Source: PFJX01 sp963713085 (GTDB lineage: Bacteria > Pseudomonadota > Gammaproteobacteria > Burkholderiales > Thiobacillaceae). Taken from it: DNA of 64,000 nt. The notes beneath the pieces are model-generated. The model saw only the letters and a list, made by a program, of their open reading frames with translations. It made no database searches and was not told the origin of the DNA. Shown piece by piece: positions 8,417 to 18,811 of the stretch. Both the position numbers and the translations under genes were made by a program. Numbering within the stretch: the stretch's first letter is position 1; each line of letters starts with the position of its first letter. The stretch covers positions 1 to 64,000 of the forward strand of contig CAVQKQ010000019.1 in assembly GCA_963713085.1 (NCBI GenBank), read 5' to 3'.

Positions 8417-8833
8417 ATGGGAAAAACAATAGTATCGCTGGCAGCAATCAGCATGCTCATATCGCTTAGTTCAGAAGCGATGGCTGGAGACACCATCCTG
8501 TGGCGCGGGTGGACCAACTTTGGATCATGCAATCGCGTTAAATACTACAAAGACGACTTTGGGTTGACTTGGCCAACTAACGAGTCGGTCGGCCAAATCC
8601 TGAATGGTGAGATTTACTTGGCTAGGACTGTTGATGAAGTCATGACAAACCACCTGAAATCCTGTGCGCTAAAAGCTGTTGCTGTTGCCGGTGCTACGGC
8701 ACTTCTAACAAGTGGCGCATCGGCATGGGCAACCTTTCAAGGAACGTTTAATACCTGCGTGACAAGCGAAGGGTTGGCGCAGTTCGCTGGAGACAATGTT
8801 TCAATTCGCTTCGATACGAAGTGCAATTGGTGA
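8417..8833 (+). CDS. small exported protein of unknown function
   Basis: 138 residues. The N-terminus MGKTIVSLAAISMLISLSSE then AMA-GDT is a clear Sec signal peptide with predicted cleavage after AMA. The mature part has four Cys (NFGSCNRV, KSCALKAV, FNTCVTS, TKCNW), enough for two disulfides, and a hydrophobic Ala-rich stretch AVAVAGATALLTSGASAWA. No family recognised. It precedes two broken genes for exported proteins, all on the plus strand, so this was probably an envelope-related gene cluster. The ribosome site is weak. Confidence 0.55.
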   Translation: MGKTIVSLAAISMLISLSSEAMAGDTILWRGWTNFGSCNRVKYYKDDFGLTWPTNESVGQILNGEIYLARTVDEVMTNHLKSCALKAVAVAGATALLTSGASAWATFQGTFNTCVTSEGLAQFAGDNVSIRFDTKCNW

Positions 8834-8913
8834 TCCGTCTGACATTACTCAAGATGGACTGCCGCGTCTTTCGCACCAGTCCATCTTGAGTGGAGAAAAA
8901 ATGGGGAGGTCGA

Positions 8914-10388
8914 ATGAACAAGCATGAGGCGATTTTGCAGCGCGCAACAACGATAGCCGTCTGCACAGCATTACTCGGTAGCATCAGCGGATGCATTCCG
9001 AAAGAGTTGAGTGAGAAGCCCCCGCGACAAGCGACCTCGGTAACCTTGGATACTCGGGAGTCGGCCATCGGTGCAGAGGTTGGCGTGGCGCTTTCTGACA
9101 TCAGGACGCTAGTCGACGCCAGGATCCGCATCAGTTCCATAGAGACGACAATGGCCCGGATTTATGTCACGACTTTGGGTGGCCGGTCGGAAATCAATGC
9201 GCCGGGACCCATTACGACCTCGACGTAAACATCGGCGCCAGCACTTTATCGGCCGTGAATCCTTCGACAATACGGCTGTCTATCCCTGTGAGATTCGATG
9301 GTCATGGTGGCTTTCGTGGCGATGGCTGCAGGCTCCTTAGCTGCAACGCCAAGAGTTTCAATGGGGGCGCGAACCTGACGGTCGATGTCAGTCCTACTAT
9401 TGGAAGCGACTGGTGCCCAAGTCTGAACGCGAGCGTGAACTACGGTTTCACAAGCAATCCACGCGTTGAAATAGTCGGTGGCATATGGGTTGATGTATCC
9501 GGTCAGGTTGGCGGTATGTTGAACGATAGGATCGGGGAAATCAGCAACGCGATCAATTCAGCGGTCGATTGCAGCGTCATCAAACGGGAATCACAGAAAG
9601 TCTACGCGTCGCAGGCCTTTCCCCTAGCACTTGCCAACCAGGCCAGGGTCTTCGTCAATGTAACCCCTTCTGGGATCGGATTGTCCAATGTTGTAATCGA
9701 GCCGGACAAGATGCGGATTTCCGGCCTCGTCACCGCCAAGGCTGAGGTTTCGGACAAAGGCCTCGTTCCCACCCAGATGCCGCTGCCCCCGAGGCAAAGT
9801 ATTCCGCCGGGTGCACCCAGGATGAACATTGCACTACCGTTCCGCGCCTCCTATGAGGCGCTCCAGGTCGCCCTTAATAGAGCGGTCGCAGGAAAAACAT
9901 TCGTTGGGGACACGCCCGTTGGCCAGGCCAAAGTCACGGTCAAAGAGGTAGAGGTCTACCCTTCTGGCGATCGTGTGGTGCTCGGTCTCAAGGTGAGCGC
10001 GGAACTTCCAACGAGCTGGTTAAATACCTCTGGAGATGTTTACCTTATTGCGAAACCAGTGGTTGATGGACCGGCAAGTATTCACTTGGCGGACATCGGG
10101 TTTGCACGCAAGCTCGATAACGACTTCTGGAACGTGGCCACAGTAGTGTTCGAGAAAAAGATCATCGCCACTTTGACCGAAGCATCACATTATGACCTGT
10201 CCAGGGACATCGACAATGCCAAGGCGGCTCTAGACCTTGCAGTGCGAGATCCCGGTGCACATCCCGGCATGAATGTAGCGCTCACCGACGTCTCGATGGG
10301 CCTGGGCCGGATCGCGATGTCCGAAAGGGAGCTTACGGTCGAGGGGCTATTATCAGCAAGAGCAACCATTACTGCCGCGCCCAGGTAG
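8914..10388 (+). pseudogene. DUF4403-type lipoprotein, single frameshift
   Basis: Start ATG 8914 after GGGGAGG. The leader ends ALLGSISGC, a lipoprotein signal. The first frame runs to about 9124 (SDIRTLVDARI). After a one-base shift the next frame continues QFHRDDNGPDLCHDFGWPVG then DLDVNIGASTLSAVNPSTIR and goes without a break to the stop at 10388. The long second part has the repeated beta-rich pattern of DUF4403 proteins (membrane-facing, possibly lipid-binding; this placement is from memory of the family). It is either a recent pseudogene or a sequencing indel. The gene overlapping its end zone is also broken. Confidence 0.55.
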
Positions 10389-10397
10389 CAGGTAGCC

Positions 10398-11391
10398 ATG
10401 CCGATTTCATGGCACGTTGGCGCAGCCCTCATAGCCATTGCTACAGCCGCCGGGGCCACTGAGCCGGATCTCCTCGCGTCCCGCATCGCCTTTTGGGAAG
10501 CGCACAAGCCGGAGTGCCACGCCTACGGGATGGTGTTCCCGACTATGGAGTCCGGTGGAATGCCCAGCCGTGCAGTGATGGCGACATGACGCTTTTCAAC
10601 GGCCTTCTGTGTGCGGCCGGGGATGAGCGGGGATGCCAAGCGGTGCGCGATGCACAGGACCCGACCACAGGCGAATGGCACCGCTCTCCGCGACTCCGTG
10701 TTCTGGGGCGTAACGATCGGGGAAAGGAATCCTTCTCGCCGGACATGGCGCTCGGCGTGCAGCTTTATCTCGTCAAGGCGAAGGATGTCGAGCGGGGCAT
10801 GAAGTGGTTACTGTGGCTGCACAACAACGTGGCCTGCTCGATCAAACTCCAGGAAAAGTGCTTGCTTTACGCATTGCCCAGGTTCTGCACGAATGACGAC
10901 CCCGACAAGGGCTGCACGATGCGCCCAGGAGACGCCGCCACTCTCGCCGCTACTGTAAGCTATTTGCAGAAGACGGTCGGTCTGCCGGATCTTCCCGATG
11001 GCCGATTAAGAGGTTACCTGGGTGACGTTCTACAGACGACCAGGCGTTTATTACGAACATAGATTCGATGGTCAACAAGCCTGGCTATTCGCAACATCTC
11101 GTTGGCGTGACCATCATGCTTGCCAGAATGATCGGGAGCAACGACGGCAGGCTTGGCGAGGCTGCCCGGCGACTCGCGAGCAAGAATCCGGGCAACGCCT
11201 TTTTCGCCTACCTGAGTGAGGGCCGTAGCGACAGTGTCAGGCAGAAGACACTCGGTCGTTGCCCGTCGCCTGAAAAACCTCCGACCAGGCCTCTCATGCA
11301 ATGGCAGTGGGAGCGTGACGACTCCGACAGGGCGTGGGAGCGATCGTGCTACTGGGACTGCATATTCATGGCCCAGCTGCTTACTCAGTAG
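10398..11391 (+). pseudogene. exported protein of unknown function, two frameshifts
   Basis: Starts at ATG 10398 with a signal peptide (MPISWHVGAALIAIATAAGA). The frame changes near 10545, where the reading goes on as WNAQPCSDGDMTLFNGLLCA and later KAKDVERGMKWLLWLHNNVA. It changes again near 11035, continuing as QAFITNIDSMVNKPGYSQHL and then MLARMIGSNDGRLGEAARRL to the stop at 11391. Rejoined it would be about 330 residues with several Cys. Family unknown. It follows the broken DUF4403 gene by nine bases, so the two were likely one operon that has decayed. Confidence 0.5.
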
Positions 11392-11626
11392 GCCGATTTG
11401 AAGCCCGGCTAACGGTTCCAAAACAAACTGATATTGACGACCAAGAAACACCCGTCTTGGCCATATACCAGTCCGACGCGCGACGGTGGTTATTTGACTG
11501 CTTTGGCCGAACAACGGTAGGACGCCACGTTTTATCGAAGGTCAGCAACACGGGGTGTCGCTGCCCTTCATCCTTCTGCTTCCAGCGACTGGCGAACGCC
11601 CGCCACCTACCCATCGGCAAAAAAAT

Positions 11627-11653
11627 CCCGGAACGGTCCAGGACCGTTCCGGG
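11627..11653 (+). repeat. hairpin repeat, copy 2
   Basis: CCCGGAACGGTCC and GGACCGTTCCGGG, 13-base perfect arms around one base, with an A-run on its left (11619-11625). On the minus strand this reads as stem plus T-run, a terminator form, but no gene ends directly upstream of it on that strand. Confidence 0.65.
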
Positions 11654-11847
11654 CGCCTCAAAGCGGGGCTGTTTTCCTTCACTACCTCCTTCCCCGCCTC
11701 CACCATCGCCGCGCCGATCACGAGGACGCCACGTTCTATCGAAGGGCAGCGACATGGGATGTTGCTACCGTGCATCCAGATCCTGATTCTGCTTCCAGCG
11801 ACTGGCGAACGGTCGCCGCCCCCCCTCCCCCCCATCGGCAAAAAAAT

Positions 11848-11874
11848 CCCGGAACGGTCCAAGACCGTTCCGGG
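11848..11874 (-). terminator. intrinsic terminator of the integrase gene (hairpin copy 3)
   Basis: On the minus strand, directly after the integrase stop, CCCGGAACGGTC pairs with GACCGTTCCGGG and is followed by a run of seven T (A-run at 11840-11846 on the plus strand). Position and shape fit a rho-independent terminator. Confidence 0.7.
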
Positions 11875-11878
11875 CGCC

Positions 11879-13043
11879 TCAAGCCGGGCTGCCTTCCTTC
11901 GCCACCGCCTGGCTGGCGCGGCGCAGGCCCTGGTCGGCCTGGTGGGCGTAGCGCTGTGTCACCTGGCTGCTGGCGTGGCCCAGCAGGTGCATCACCTCGT
12001 ACAGCGTGGCGCCCTGGTTGATCGCCACGCTGGCGAACGCGTGGCGAAGATCGTGGATGCGCGCGTGCGCCAGCCCGGCGGCGGCCAGCCCCCGCTCCAG
12101 GGTCTTCCGCACGTTCACGATCGGCCTGTCGTCCTCGCGGCCGGGGAACACCCAGGGCGACGCGCCCCGGCTGGGCAGGCCCGCCAGCAGCGCCTTCGCC
12201 GCCTCGTTCAGCATCACCCACCGCCCCTTGCCCGCCTTGGTCCTGGCCAGCCACCACTGGCCGCGCTCCAGGTCCACGTGGCGCCACTCCGCCTGTAGCG
12301 CCTCCTCCCGCCTCACCTCGGTCAGGGCCAGCAGCTTCAGCGCCGCCGCCGCCGTCCGGTTCCGGTCCGCGTCCAGCGCCGCGAACAGCCGCGCCAGCTG
12401 ATCCGCCGACAGGAAGTTCTGCACCACGTTGTCCTCCTTGAAGGCCTTGATGCCCGAAACCGGGCTGCGCTCCAGCCGGCCCCACTCCACCGCCTTGCGG
12501 AACACCGCCGACAGCAGCGCCAGGTGCCGGTTGGCCGTGCCCGGCGTGAGCTTGGCCTTCATCTCCGCGTGGTGCAGCTGGATGTCGCGCGGCGTGATCG
12601 CGGACAGGCGCAGGGCGCCGAACTTATCCTTCAGGTAAAGCCGGAACTTCGACTCGTCGTCCTTGGCGGAGCGCTTCACCTGCCGGGAGAAAGGCAGATA
12701 TTCCTGGATGAAGAACTCGCCGAAGGTGGGCATGGCCTTCAGCCGGTCGCGCTCGTCCAGGGGGTCGCCGCCCCTGGTCCACCACGGCGCGCATCTCCAG
12801 GGCCTCGGCGCGGGCCTCGGCCACGCCCAGGGCGGGGAAGGTGCCGATGCGGGCGTAGCGGGCGCGGCCGGAGGCCAGGGTGTAGCGGAAGGCGAACCAG
12901 CGGCCGCCCTTGCCCACCACCAGGCGCAGGCCCTGCACGGCGGTGTCGGAATACTCGGTGGACTTGGCGCGGGCCTGGGGATCGTGGTCCGGCAGGCCGG
13001 CGACGCCGCGCTGGGTGAAGTTGAACTGCTTGGAACGGGTCAT
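11879..13043 (-). pseudogene. P4-type tyrosine integrase, single frameshift
   Basis: From ATG 13043 (MTRSKQFNFTQRGVAGLP) the N-terminal arm-binding (DUF4102-type) domain follows: FAFRYTLASGRARYARIG, FPALGVAEARAEALEM. The frame shifts near 12769 in a G-run (VVDQG then GDPLDERDRLKAM). The rest is intact: core-binding domain, then the catalytic part with TEVRREEALQAEW (Arg), HDLRHAFASVAINQG (His-x-x-Arg), LLGHASSQVTQRYAH (His and Tyr). One base separates the two halves, so it is either a recent pseudogene or a sequencing error. It belongs to a second element, different from the one ending at 5668. Confidence 0.75.
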
Positions 13044-13946
13044 GGTGTACCTCTTCATCGATGGAAATGGATGCGCCGCCACCGGCTGGGCACCGGCGGG
13101 GGCGGACAGGACGGGCCGCACCATCGCGATCCGTCTATGGGTCTGTTCAGAAGTCGTCCTTTGCCGACGAAGCCGGCACGCGGACCGATGCCCGAGGAAT
13201 CGCCGCCGGCCCCAATGGGGGCCGGGCGGCAGTGCGGGTCCCTGAAGTCCGCGAGTCTCGCGCCGGCCCGCCGCCGCCCGCCGGCCGGGAAGCCGCGCCA
13301 GGACTGGCGTCATGGGGAGGGCCAGGAACAACCGGGGGCGGCCCGCTTCCGCCCGCCGGTGCTATGCCGTCAAGGCGGACCGAAGTCGGGCGGCGATGCG
13401 CCCGCCGGCACCAGCATCGCGACGCCGCCGCATCGCGCCCGGACGAATTCGACGGGGTCGCGCATGGCGATCTCCACCGCACCCGTTCAGGATCTGTGCC
13501 AGACTCTTTCTAGCTTCCGCCTCAACACAACGAGCAAACACGGTGAATCCAAGGCAAGGCAGGGTCAGTCGGCCGGCCGGGAGCCGGGAGAGAACCACGA
13601 CTTCCGGCCATTTCCGGCCATCCAGAAAGCCAAATGAGCGGTCCTCTGTATGGCCGGAGTACCTCCGGAAGTTGCCAGTCGCAGGAATGGCCGGGTCGGC
13701 AAGTCATCAGCCCTTCCGGCAGTTCGAGTCAACACCAAAAGAATCAGGGTTAAGTGTCTGCTTCTTGAATTCTGAGTGGTCTAAAGAATTCAAGCCATCG
13801 GCCGATGGTTACTATTGGGAACTAGCGTTGTTGCCTTTGCTCACGTGGTCGCTATTGAATAGGCATCTGAGAACCTAATAGCACCTTCTGTGTTTTCAAC
13901 ACACTGAATTCAGGTACTTTTAATTTCTTGATCGAGCCAAGTCTGC
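13044..13946 (+). other. intergenic, no gene supported
   Basis: Very GC-rich to about 13600, then AT-richer. The open frames in the first part are products of high GC and have no family features. A short direct repeat TTCCGGCCAT occurs twice near 13601-13620. The last 200 bases probably carry the promoter of the gene at 13947. Confidence 0.35.
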
Positions 13947-16900
13947 GTGCATACGGAAGGCCCATCATCGCAAGTTGGAACCGGCGTCGCCCATAGCATG
14001 GAAAGCTATTCGGCTGGGGTCAGTGCGGCCGGGGACGCCATGCGGAGCATACGGAATCTCCCCCCGTCCGTTGTATTGGTCTATGCCTCCGTTCATCACC
14101 AATTGCCCAAGGTTCTGGCCGGTATTCGGGAGGTGGTGGGCCAGGTTGCCATCATGGGCGCCACAACCGCCGGTGAAATATGCGGTGGGGTACATCAGCA
14201 AAGCGTTACGGTCATCATCATCGCATCCCCCCACCTGTCGGTGCGAGTTGCCGTTGGCAAGGGTGTTTCGGAAGACTGGCGCCAATCTTTGCATAAAGCC
14301 GTCGCCAATCCGGCGATTTCCCCATATGTAAGCGCCGATGCGTCCTTGACCTCAAAGCTCAAACGCAGTGGCACATCACTATTCGCGCTCATCCTGTATC
14401 CCGGCAATACGCGAACAACGACGTCGATGGGCTATGAGCTCCTGGAGGAGTTCAAAAGAATTTGTCTCGGACGGATTCCCATCTTCGGAGGTGCTGCCGC
14501 CGATGACTGGCAGATGGAAGGTAACGCGGTATTTTTGGGGGATCAGGTTCATCCTGATAGCGTGCTGATCGCTATTTTTGAAACCCGGTTGGCGTTCGGC
14601 ATCAGCATCGGCCACGGATTCCTTCCCAGTGGACAACGAATGTCCGTGACATCCTCCGAGGGGCATGAACTCATCACCGTTGACCACAAACCGGCAGCCG
14701 ACGTGCTCACCCAGCACATTGGAGTTTCCCGCGACAGCCTGGACGGCAAGCACCTGACACTGACGACAGGATATCCCTTTGGGACCCCCGACCCCATGGG
14801 ACAGTACAGCGTCAACGTTGCAACCTATTTCACGCCGCGCGGCGGCGTGAGAATGACCCAGCCGGTCGCCGCAAGTTCAGAGCTCACTAGTCTTGAGGCC
14901 GACCCGAACAACACCGAATTAGCGGGTCGGGAAGCCATCAGGAAGGCTTTGATCCGGGCAGGCAGCCCATCCCCAGCCCTGATCATCGCGCACTACTGCG
15001 CGCTGCGGCCGAGAATTATGGGTGAAGACATGGCCAGACGGGAAATCGGCCACATGCTGAACATTGCAGGGCAAGTCCCTCTGGCTGGGTTCTTCAGCTT
15101 TGGCGAGGACGGCCTCGCCGACGACGGCGTAGCCCGTCACAACAATGGGGCCGTTGCCATACTGGTTCTGGGGAGCCAGTTGTCGGAGCCCGCGCTAGTC
15201 GCTTGGGAAAATGAACGGCTCCGGCGCGAACTTGCCGAGCAGGTCGGGCAGCACCTCCTGGCCGATGTCCTGTACCAGATCGAGGAAGCCATCTCGGTCA
15301 TTGACACTGAATTCCGAATTACCTATGTGAACGCGGCCTTTACGGCGATGTTCGGCTATGGCTTACGGGATGTGGTGGGACGCCACATCGGGTCCATTCT
15401 CCCCCAGGCTGAGGAGGATGCTACTGGGGTCCAGGGAATCTCGCACATTTCGGCCACGATTTCGCTTTTCCGTGGCGAGACCCACTGTAGGAACAAAGAC
15501 GGGAACTCGGTTCCGGTCAGACTAAGCATCTCCCCCCTCAAGAACAACGATGGAGAAGTCACGGGCTACGTTTACGCGATGACCGATCTGACGGAATCCG
15601 TCAAGTCTGCCGCTGCACTGCAGGCTAGTGAAGCCCGTTATCGGTCAGCCTTCCAAACCAGTCCGGATGCGGTCACCCTCAACAGCTTGTCTGACGGCAT
15701 GTATCTGGATGTCAATGACAACTTCCAGCAAATCACCGGCTGGGACCGCGAGGAAGTCATCGGCAAGACGTTTCTTGATATCAACGTCTGGCATGATCCG
15801 ACCGAACTTCTCAGCCTTATTGACAAGCTTAAGGACAAGGGTAAGTGCAACAGTTGTGAGACTCAGTTCGTCAAGAAAAATAAAGAGATTTTTTTTGGCT
15901 CGATGTCCGCCAGCGTACTGACGCTGGATGGGGAACCGTGTCTCCTGTCCATCACACGAGATATCACTGATCGCAAACGTAGCGAGGAAGCGCTGCAGAC
16001 GAGCGAGGCACGCTTCCACCTGCTCGCTTCGGCGACTTTTGAAGGCATTGCCATCACCGAACAGGGTCGATTTATCGATGCCAACGATCAATTGCTTAAT
16101 ATGCTGGGCTACCCGCGCGAGGATCTGATCAGCATGGCCGTGGCGGACACGATTCCGGCCGAGGATCGCGAGCGGGTGTTGGAGAACATCAAGAAGGGCA
16201 GTGAAAGCCACTTAGAACACGCCATGATTCGGAAGGACGGCAGCCTTATCCAGGTCGAGGCTCATGGCCAGAACCAAAAAAGTGAAGGACGTACTTTCCG
16301 AATTACTGCCCTGCGAGACATTACCGAGCGCAAGACGGCTGAGGAGGAGATCAAGCATCTGGCCTTCTATGACCCGCTCACTCGGCTACCGAACCGGCGG
16401 CTCCTGACTGATCGACTCAATCAGGCCATGACGGTCAGTGCCCGCAGTGGACGTGGCGGTGCACTGCTGTTCATCGATCTCGATGACTTCAAGACCCTCA
16501 ATGACACCCTGGGCCACGACAAAGGCGACCTGTTGCTGGAACAGGTCGCCCAACGCCTAATCGGCTGCATCCGGGAAGGGGATACCGTGGCCCGCTTCGG
16601 CGGTGATGAGTTCGTCGTTATGTTGGAGGACTTGAGTGAGAATCTCAAGGAAGCCGCAAACCAAACCAAGACCGTCGGCGAGAAGATTCTTGCCATGTTC
16701 AATCAGACATTCCAACTCGGTATCCACAGGCACCACAACAGCAGCAGCATTGGTGCCACCTTGTTCTCCGGACACCAGGAATCCGTCGATGAGCTTCTGA
16801 AGCAAGCCGACCTGGCCATGTACCAGGCCAAGGCGGCGGGGCGCAATGCGATGCGATTTTTTGATCCGGCCATGCAGGCCGTGGTCAATGCCCGCGCGGC

Positions 16901-17657
16901 CTTGGAAGCGGATCTTCGTCAGGGATTGCGTCGCAACGAATTCGTCCTTTACTACCAGCCCCAGGTCGATAGCAATGGCCGCTTGGTGGGTTGCGAAGGC
17001 CTCCTGAGGTGGCAACACCCCCAACGTGGGTTGGTGGCACCTAACGAGTTTATTACTCTGGCTGAGGAGTCGGGACTCATCCTGCCTTTGGGACATTGGG
17101 TGCTGGAGACCGCTTGTACTCAATTGGTGGCCTGGGCAACCCGGCCAGGATTGTCCCACCTCACCGTGGCGGTCAACGTGAGTGCCCGCCAATTCCGGCA
17201 CCCGGATTTTGCGGACCAGGTGCTTGCAATCATTGATCACTCGGGAGCCGAACCAGCAAAGCTCAAGCTGGAAATCACCGAGAGTCTGCTGTTGGACGAT
17301 GTGGAAGACATCATCGCCAAGATGAGCCAATTGAAGGCCAAAGGTGTGGGCTTTTCCCTGGATGATTTCGGCACAGGTTATTCCTCGCTCGCCTACTTGA
17401 AGCGTCTCCCCCTGGATCAACTCAAGATTGATCAGTCATTTGTGCGGGATGTGATCACTGATCCCAACGATGCCGCCATCGCCCGTACCATCGTCGCTCT
17501 TGCGCAGAGCCTGGGCATATCGGTCATTGCGGAGGGCGTGGAAACAGAAGCACAACGTGATTTCCTGGCTGGGGAAGGTTGCCATACTTACCAGGGTTAT
17601 CTGTTTGGCCGCCCCGAGTCAGGCGAAGCGTTCGAGCTATTGTTGAGCCAGGTCTAA
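13947..17657 (+). CDS. FIST-PAS-PAS-PAS-GGDEF-EAL sensor, bifunctional c-di-GMP enzyme
   Basis: 1236 residues, GTG start at 13947; an in-frame ATG lies at 13998. FIST N and C domains occupy about 25-400 (VVLVYASVHHQLPKVL, IPIFGGAAADDWQMEG), small-ligand sensors known from two-component systems. Three PAS domains follow at about 430-545, 550-670 and 680-790, then GGDEF and EAL. The GGDEF domain has an intact active site (RFGGDEF near 885) and a preceding inhibitory I-site REGD. The EAL domain keeps EGLLRW, NVSARQF, EITESLL, DDFGTGYSS, LKID and AEGVET, so both synthesis and hydrolysis of c-di-GMP look possible. No transmembrane segment; cytosolic. It stands alone. Confidence 0.9.
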   Translation: MHTEGPSSQVGTGVAHSMESYSAGVSAAGDAMRSIRNLPPSVVLVYASVHHQLPKVLAGIREVVGQVAIMGATTAGEICGGVHQQSVTVIIIASPHLSVRVAVGKGVSEDWRQSLHKAVANPAISPYVSADASLTSKLKRSGTSLFALILYPGNTRTTTSMGYELLEEFKRICLGRIPIFGGAAADDWQMEGNAVFLGDQVHPDSVLIAIFETRLAFGISIGHGFLPSGQRMSVTSSEGHELITVDHKPAADVLTQHIGVSRDSLDGKHLTLTTGYPFGTPDPMGQYSVNVATYFTPRGGVRMTQPVAASSELTSLEADPNNTELAGREAIRKALIRAGSPSPALIIAHYCALRPRIMGEDMARREIGHMLNIAGQVPLAGFFSFGEDGLADDGVARHNNGAVAILVLGSQLSEPALVAWENERLRRELAEQVGQHLLADVLYQIEEAISVIDTEFRITYVNAAFTAMFGYGLRDVVGRHIGSILPQAEEDATGVQGISHISATISLFRGETHCRNKDGNSVPVRLSISPLKNNDGEVTGYVYAMTDLTESVKSAAALQASEARYRSAFQTSPDAVTLNSLSDGMYLDVNDNFQQITGWDREEVIGKTFLDINVWHDPTELLSLIDKLKDKGKCNSCETQFVKKNKEIFFGSMSASVLTLDGEPCLLSITRDITDRKRSEEALQTSEARFHLLASATFEGIAITEQGRFIDANDQLLNMLGYPREDLISMAVADTIPAEDRERVLENIKKGSESHLEHAMIRKDGSLIQVEAHGQNQKSEGRTFRITALRDITERKTAEEEIKHLAFYDPLTRLPNRRLLTDRLNQAMTVSARSGRGGALLFIDLDDFKTLNDTLGHDKGDLLLEQVAQRLIGCIREGDTVARFGGDEFVVMLEDLSENLKEAANQTKTVGEKILAMFNQTFQLGIHRHHNSSSIGATLFSGHQESVDELLKQADLAMYQAKAAGRNAMRFFDPAMQAVVNARAALEADLRQGLRRNEFVLYYQPQVDSNGRLVGCEGLLRWQHPQRGLVAPNEFITLAEESGLILPLGHWVLETACTQLVAWATRPGLSHLTVAVNVSARQFRHPDFADQVLAIIDHSGAEPAKLKLEITESLLLDDVEDIIAKMSQLKAKGVGFSLDDFGTGYSSLAYLKRLPLDQLKIDQSFVRDVITDPNDAAIARTIVALAQSLGISVIAEGVETEAQRDFLAGEGCHTYQGYLFGRPESGEAFELLLSQV

Positions 17658-17968
17658 CCGGATCACGTCTATTGTAATTGACACAGCCACATCATTGAAT
17701 TTGGGGGTTTGCCTGAGGATAGAAGCTCGCCAATAAACTTTCTGGAAATACTGGCACATCGCACAATTGCGATATTCGATGCATCTCCATGGGAACTATC
17801 CGCCACAAGGAAACGGATAGGTATTTGTGTTCTGTAGGCTGTGAAACCCCGTATCGCGTGCCAGATTGGAGAACAACACTCGATGGACGCAACGAGCCAG
17901 AACCTGAACATCGAGGTGTCACGCCGCCTGACGTATTTCATCATGGCCGGTTTTGCCACTAACACCCA
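17658..17968 (+). other. intergenic, no gene supported
   Basis: Lies between two converging genes. The open frames on the minus strand are not protein-like, and I see no clear hairpin with a T-run. Confidence 0.35.
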
Positions 17969-18811
17969 TCACGGTGCTACCACGCGTCGCGCATAGCGCA
18001 CTAGCAGCGGTAGAAGCATGCGATTGATCAGGCCTGGCAGGCGCAACGGCCTGAGCAACATTTTCACCGTCATTTCGTAAGGATAATCGGCGCGTGCCCA
18101 GCGCCCCGCGGTGTGTTGAAAGCGCTGAAACTCCTGTGGACTAAATGTCTGTCCGGGGTTGTGCACAGCCACTACGTGTTTCAAAGGGAGGTAGGCATCC
18201 TCCTGACCAATTACCGCTAGCCGTTGCCGCAAAACGCGCGCCACCTGCCAGCGTGACGGATGCTCGATCTCGCGATACCGCAGGAAAAAATGATAGAAGT
18301 ATTTGTAGTGTTGTACTTCGTCGTTGCGGATATGTCCCACCAGCGTGGTGAGTACCGGTTCCGGACTGATCTGCTGTAGCAGCCCATACAGGCCCGAGGT
18401 GCCGGCTTCAACGACACAGCGCGCAACCATCTCAAGTGCGCGGGTGGGCTCCAACAATTCAGGATTGCAATGTGGACAATAGTCTGCACAGAACCCGTCA
18501 AACGCCATCTGCCAATCGAATTCGGGCCACACCGTCTCCACATAGCGACGTAGGGCGCGTCCGTGCTGCAGTTCCTCCGGCTCCCATCGATCGAGAAGCC
18601 ATTGGCTGGCTTCGGGATCGTCCCCCATGTGTCCAAGCAGATTTTGGCTATATAAATCGGACAGACTCTCCACAAACGATGCGGCGGCAAGCACCAAGAA
18701 CCAAGTATCTTCGCTGACGATGCGCTCATGCTCTATACGGTCAAAAGCGATCTGATCCATCGACCATGGATGCGGGGCGATGAGTGGTAGATGAATGTCA
18801 GTGGCTGTCAT
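17969..18811 (-). CDS. ferritin-like di-iron protein
   Basis: 280 residues from ATG 18811. Two carboxylate-histidine motifs typical of a four-helix di-iron protein are visible: SFVES with EPEELQHGRAL (E and EExxH), and VVEAGTSGLYGLL with IRNDEVQHYKYF (E and DExxH). The C-terminal 80 residues are basic. The family includes stearoyl-ACP desaturase-like and other oxygen-activating proteins; the substrate is unknown. Whether it acts on the nearby APE lipids is open, since it is 2 kb from that cluster and separated by other genes. Confidence 0.6.
   Translation of the reverse strand: MTATDIHLPLIAPHPWSMDQIAFDRIEHERIVSEDTWFLVLAAASFVESLSDLYSQNLLGHMGDDPEASQWLLDRWEPEELQHGRALRRYVETVWPEFDWQMAFDGFCADYCPHCNPELLEPTRALEMVARCVVEAGTSGLYGLLQQISPEPVLTTLVGHIRNDEVQHYKYFYHFFLRYREIEHPSRWQVARVLRQRLAVIGQEDAYLPLKHVVAVHNPGQTFSPQEFQRFQHTAGRWARADYPYEMTVKMLLRPLRLPGLINRMLLPLLVRYARRVVAP

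Larger units (their letters stand above)
11521..11892 (+). repeat. two direct copies of a ~150-170 bp sequence, each ending in a hairpin
   Basis: Copy A (about 11521-11671) and copy B (about 11725-11892) share blocks in the same order. These are GACGCCACGTT(T/C)TATCGAAG, CTGCTTCCAGCGACTGGCGA, CCATCGGCAAAAAAATCCCG and then the hairpin and GGGCGCCTCAA. Copy B runs into the 3' end of the integrase pseudogene, so its hairpin serves as that gene's terminator. Copy A looks like a duplicate left behind by an insertion, deletion or slippage event. Confidence 0.65.

Noticed and set aside
11736..12485. Gly/Ala-rich 249-codon frame over the integrase
   Set aside because: Shadow of the integrase coding sequence on the same strand, with low-complexity translation.
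17669..17965. Minus-strand 98-codon frame after the FIST protein
   Set aside because: No ribosome site or recognisable domain; composition typical of non-coding sequence.
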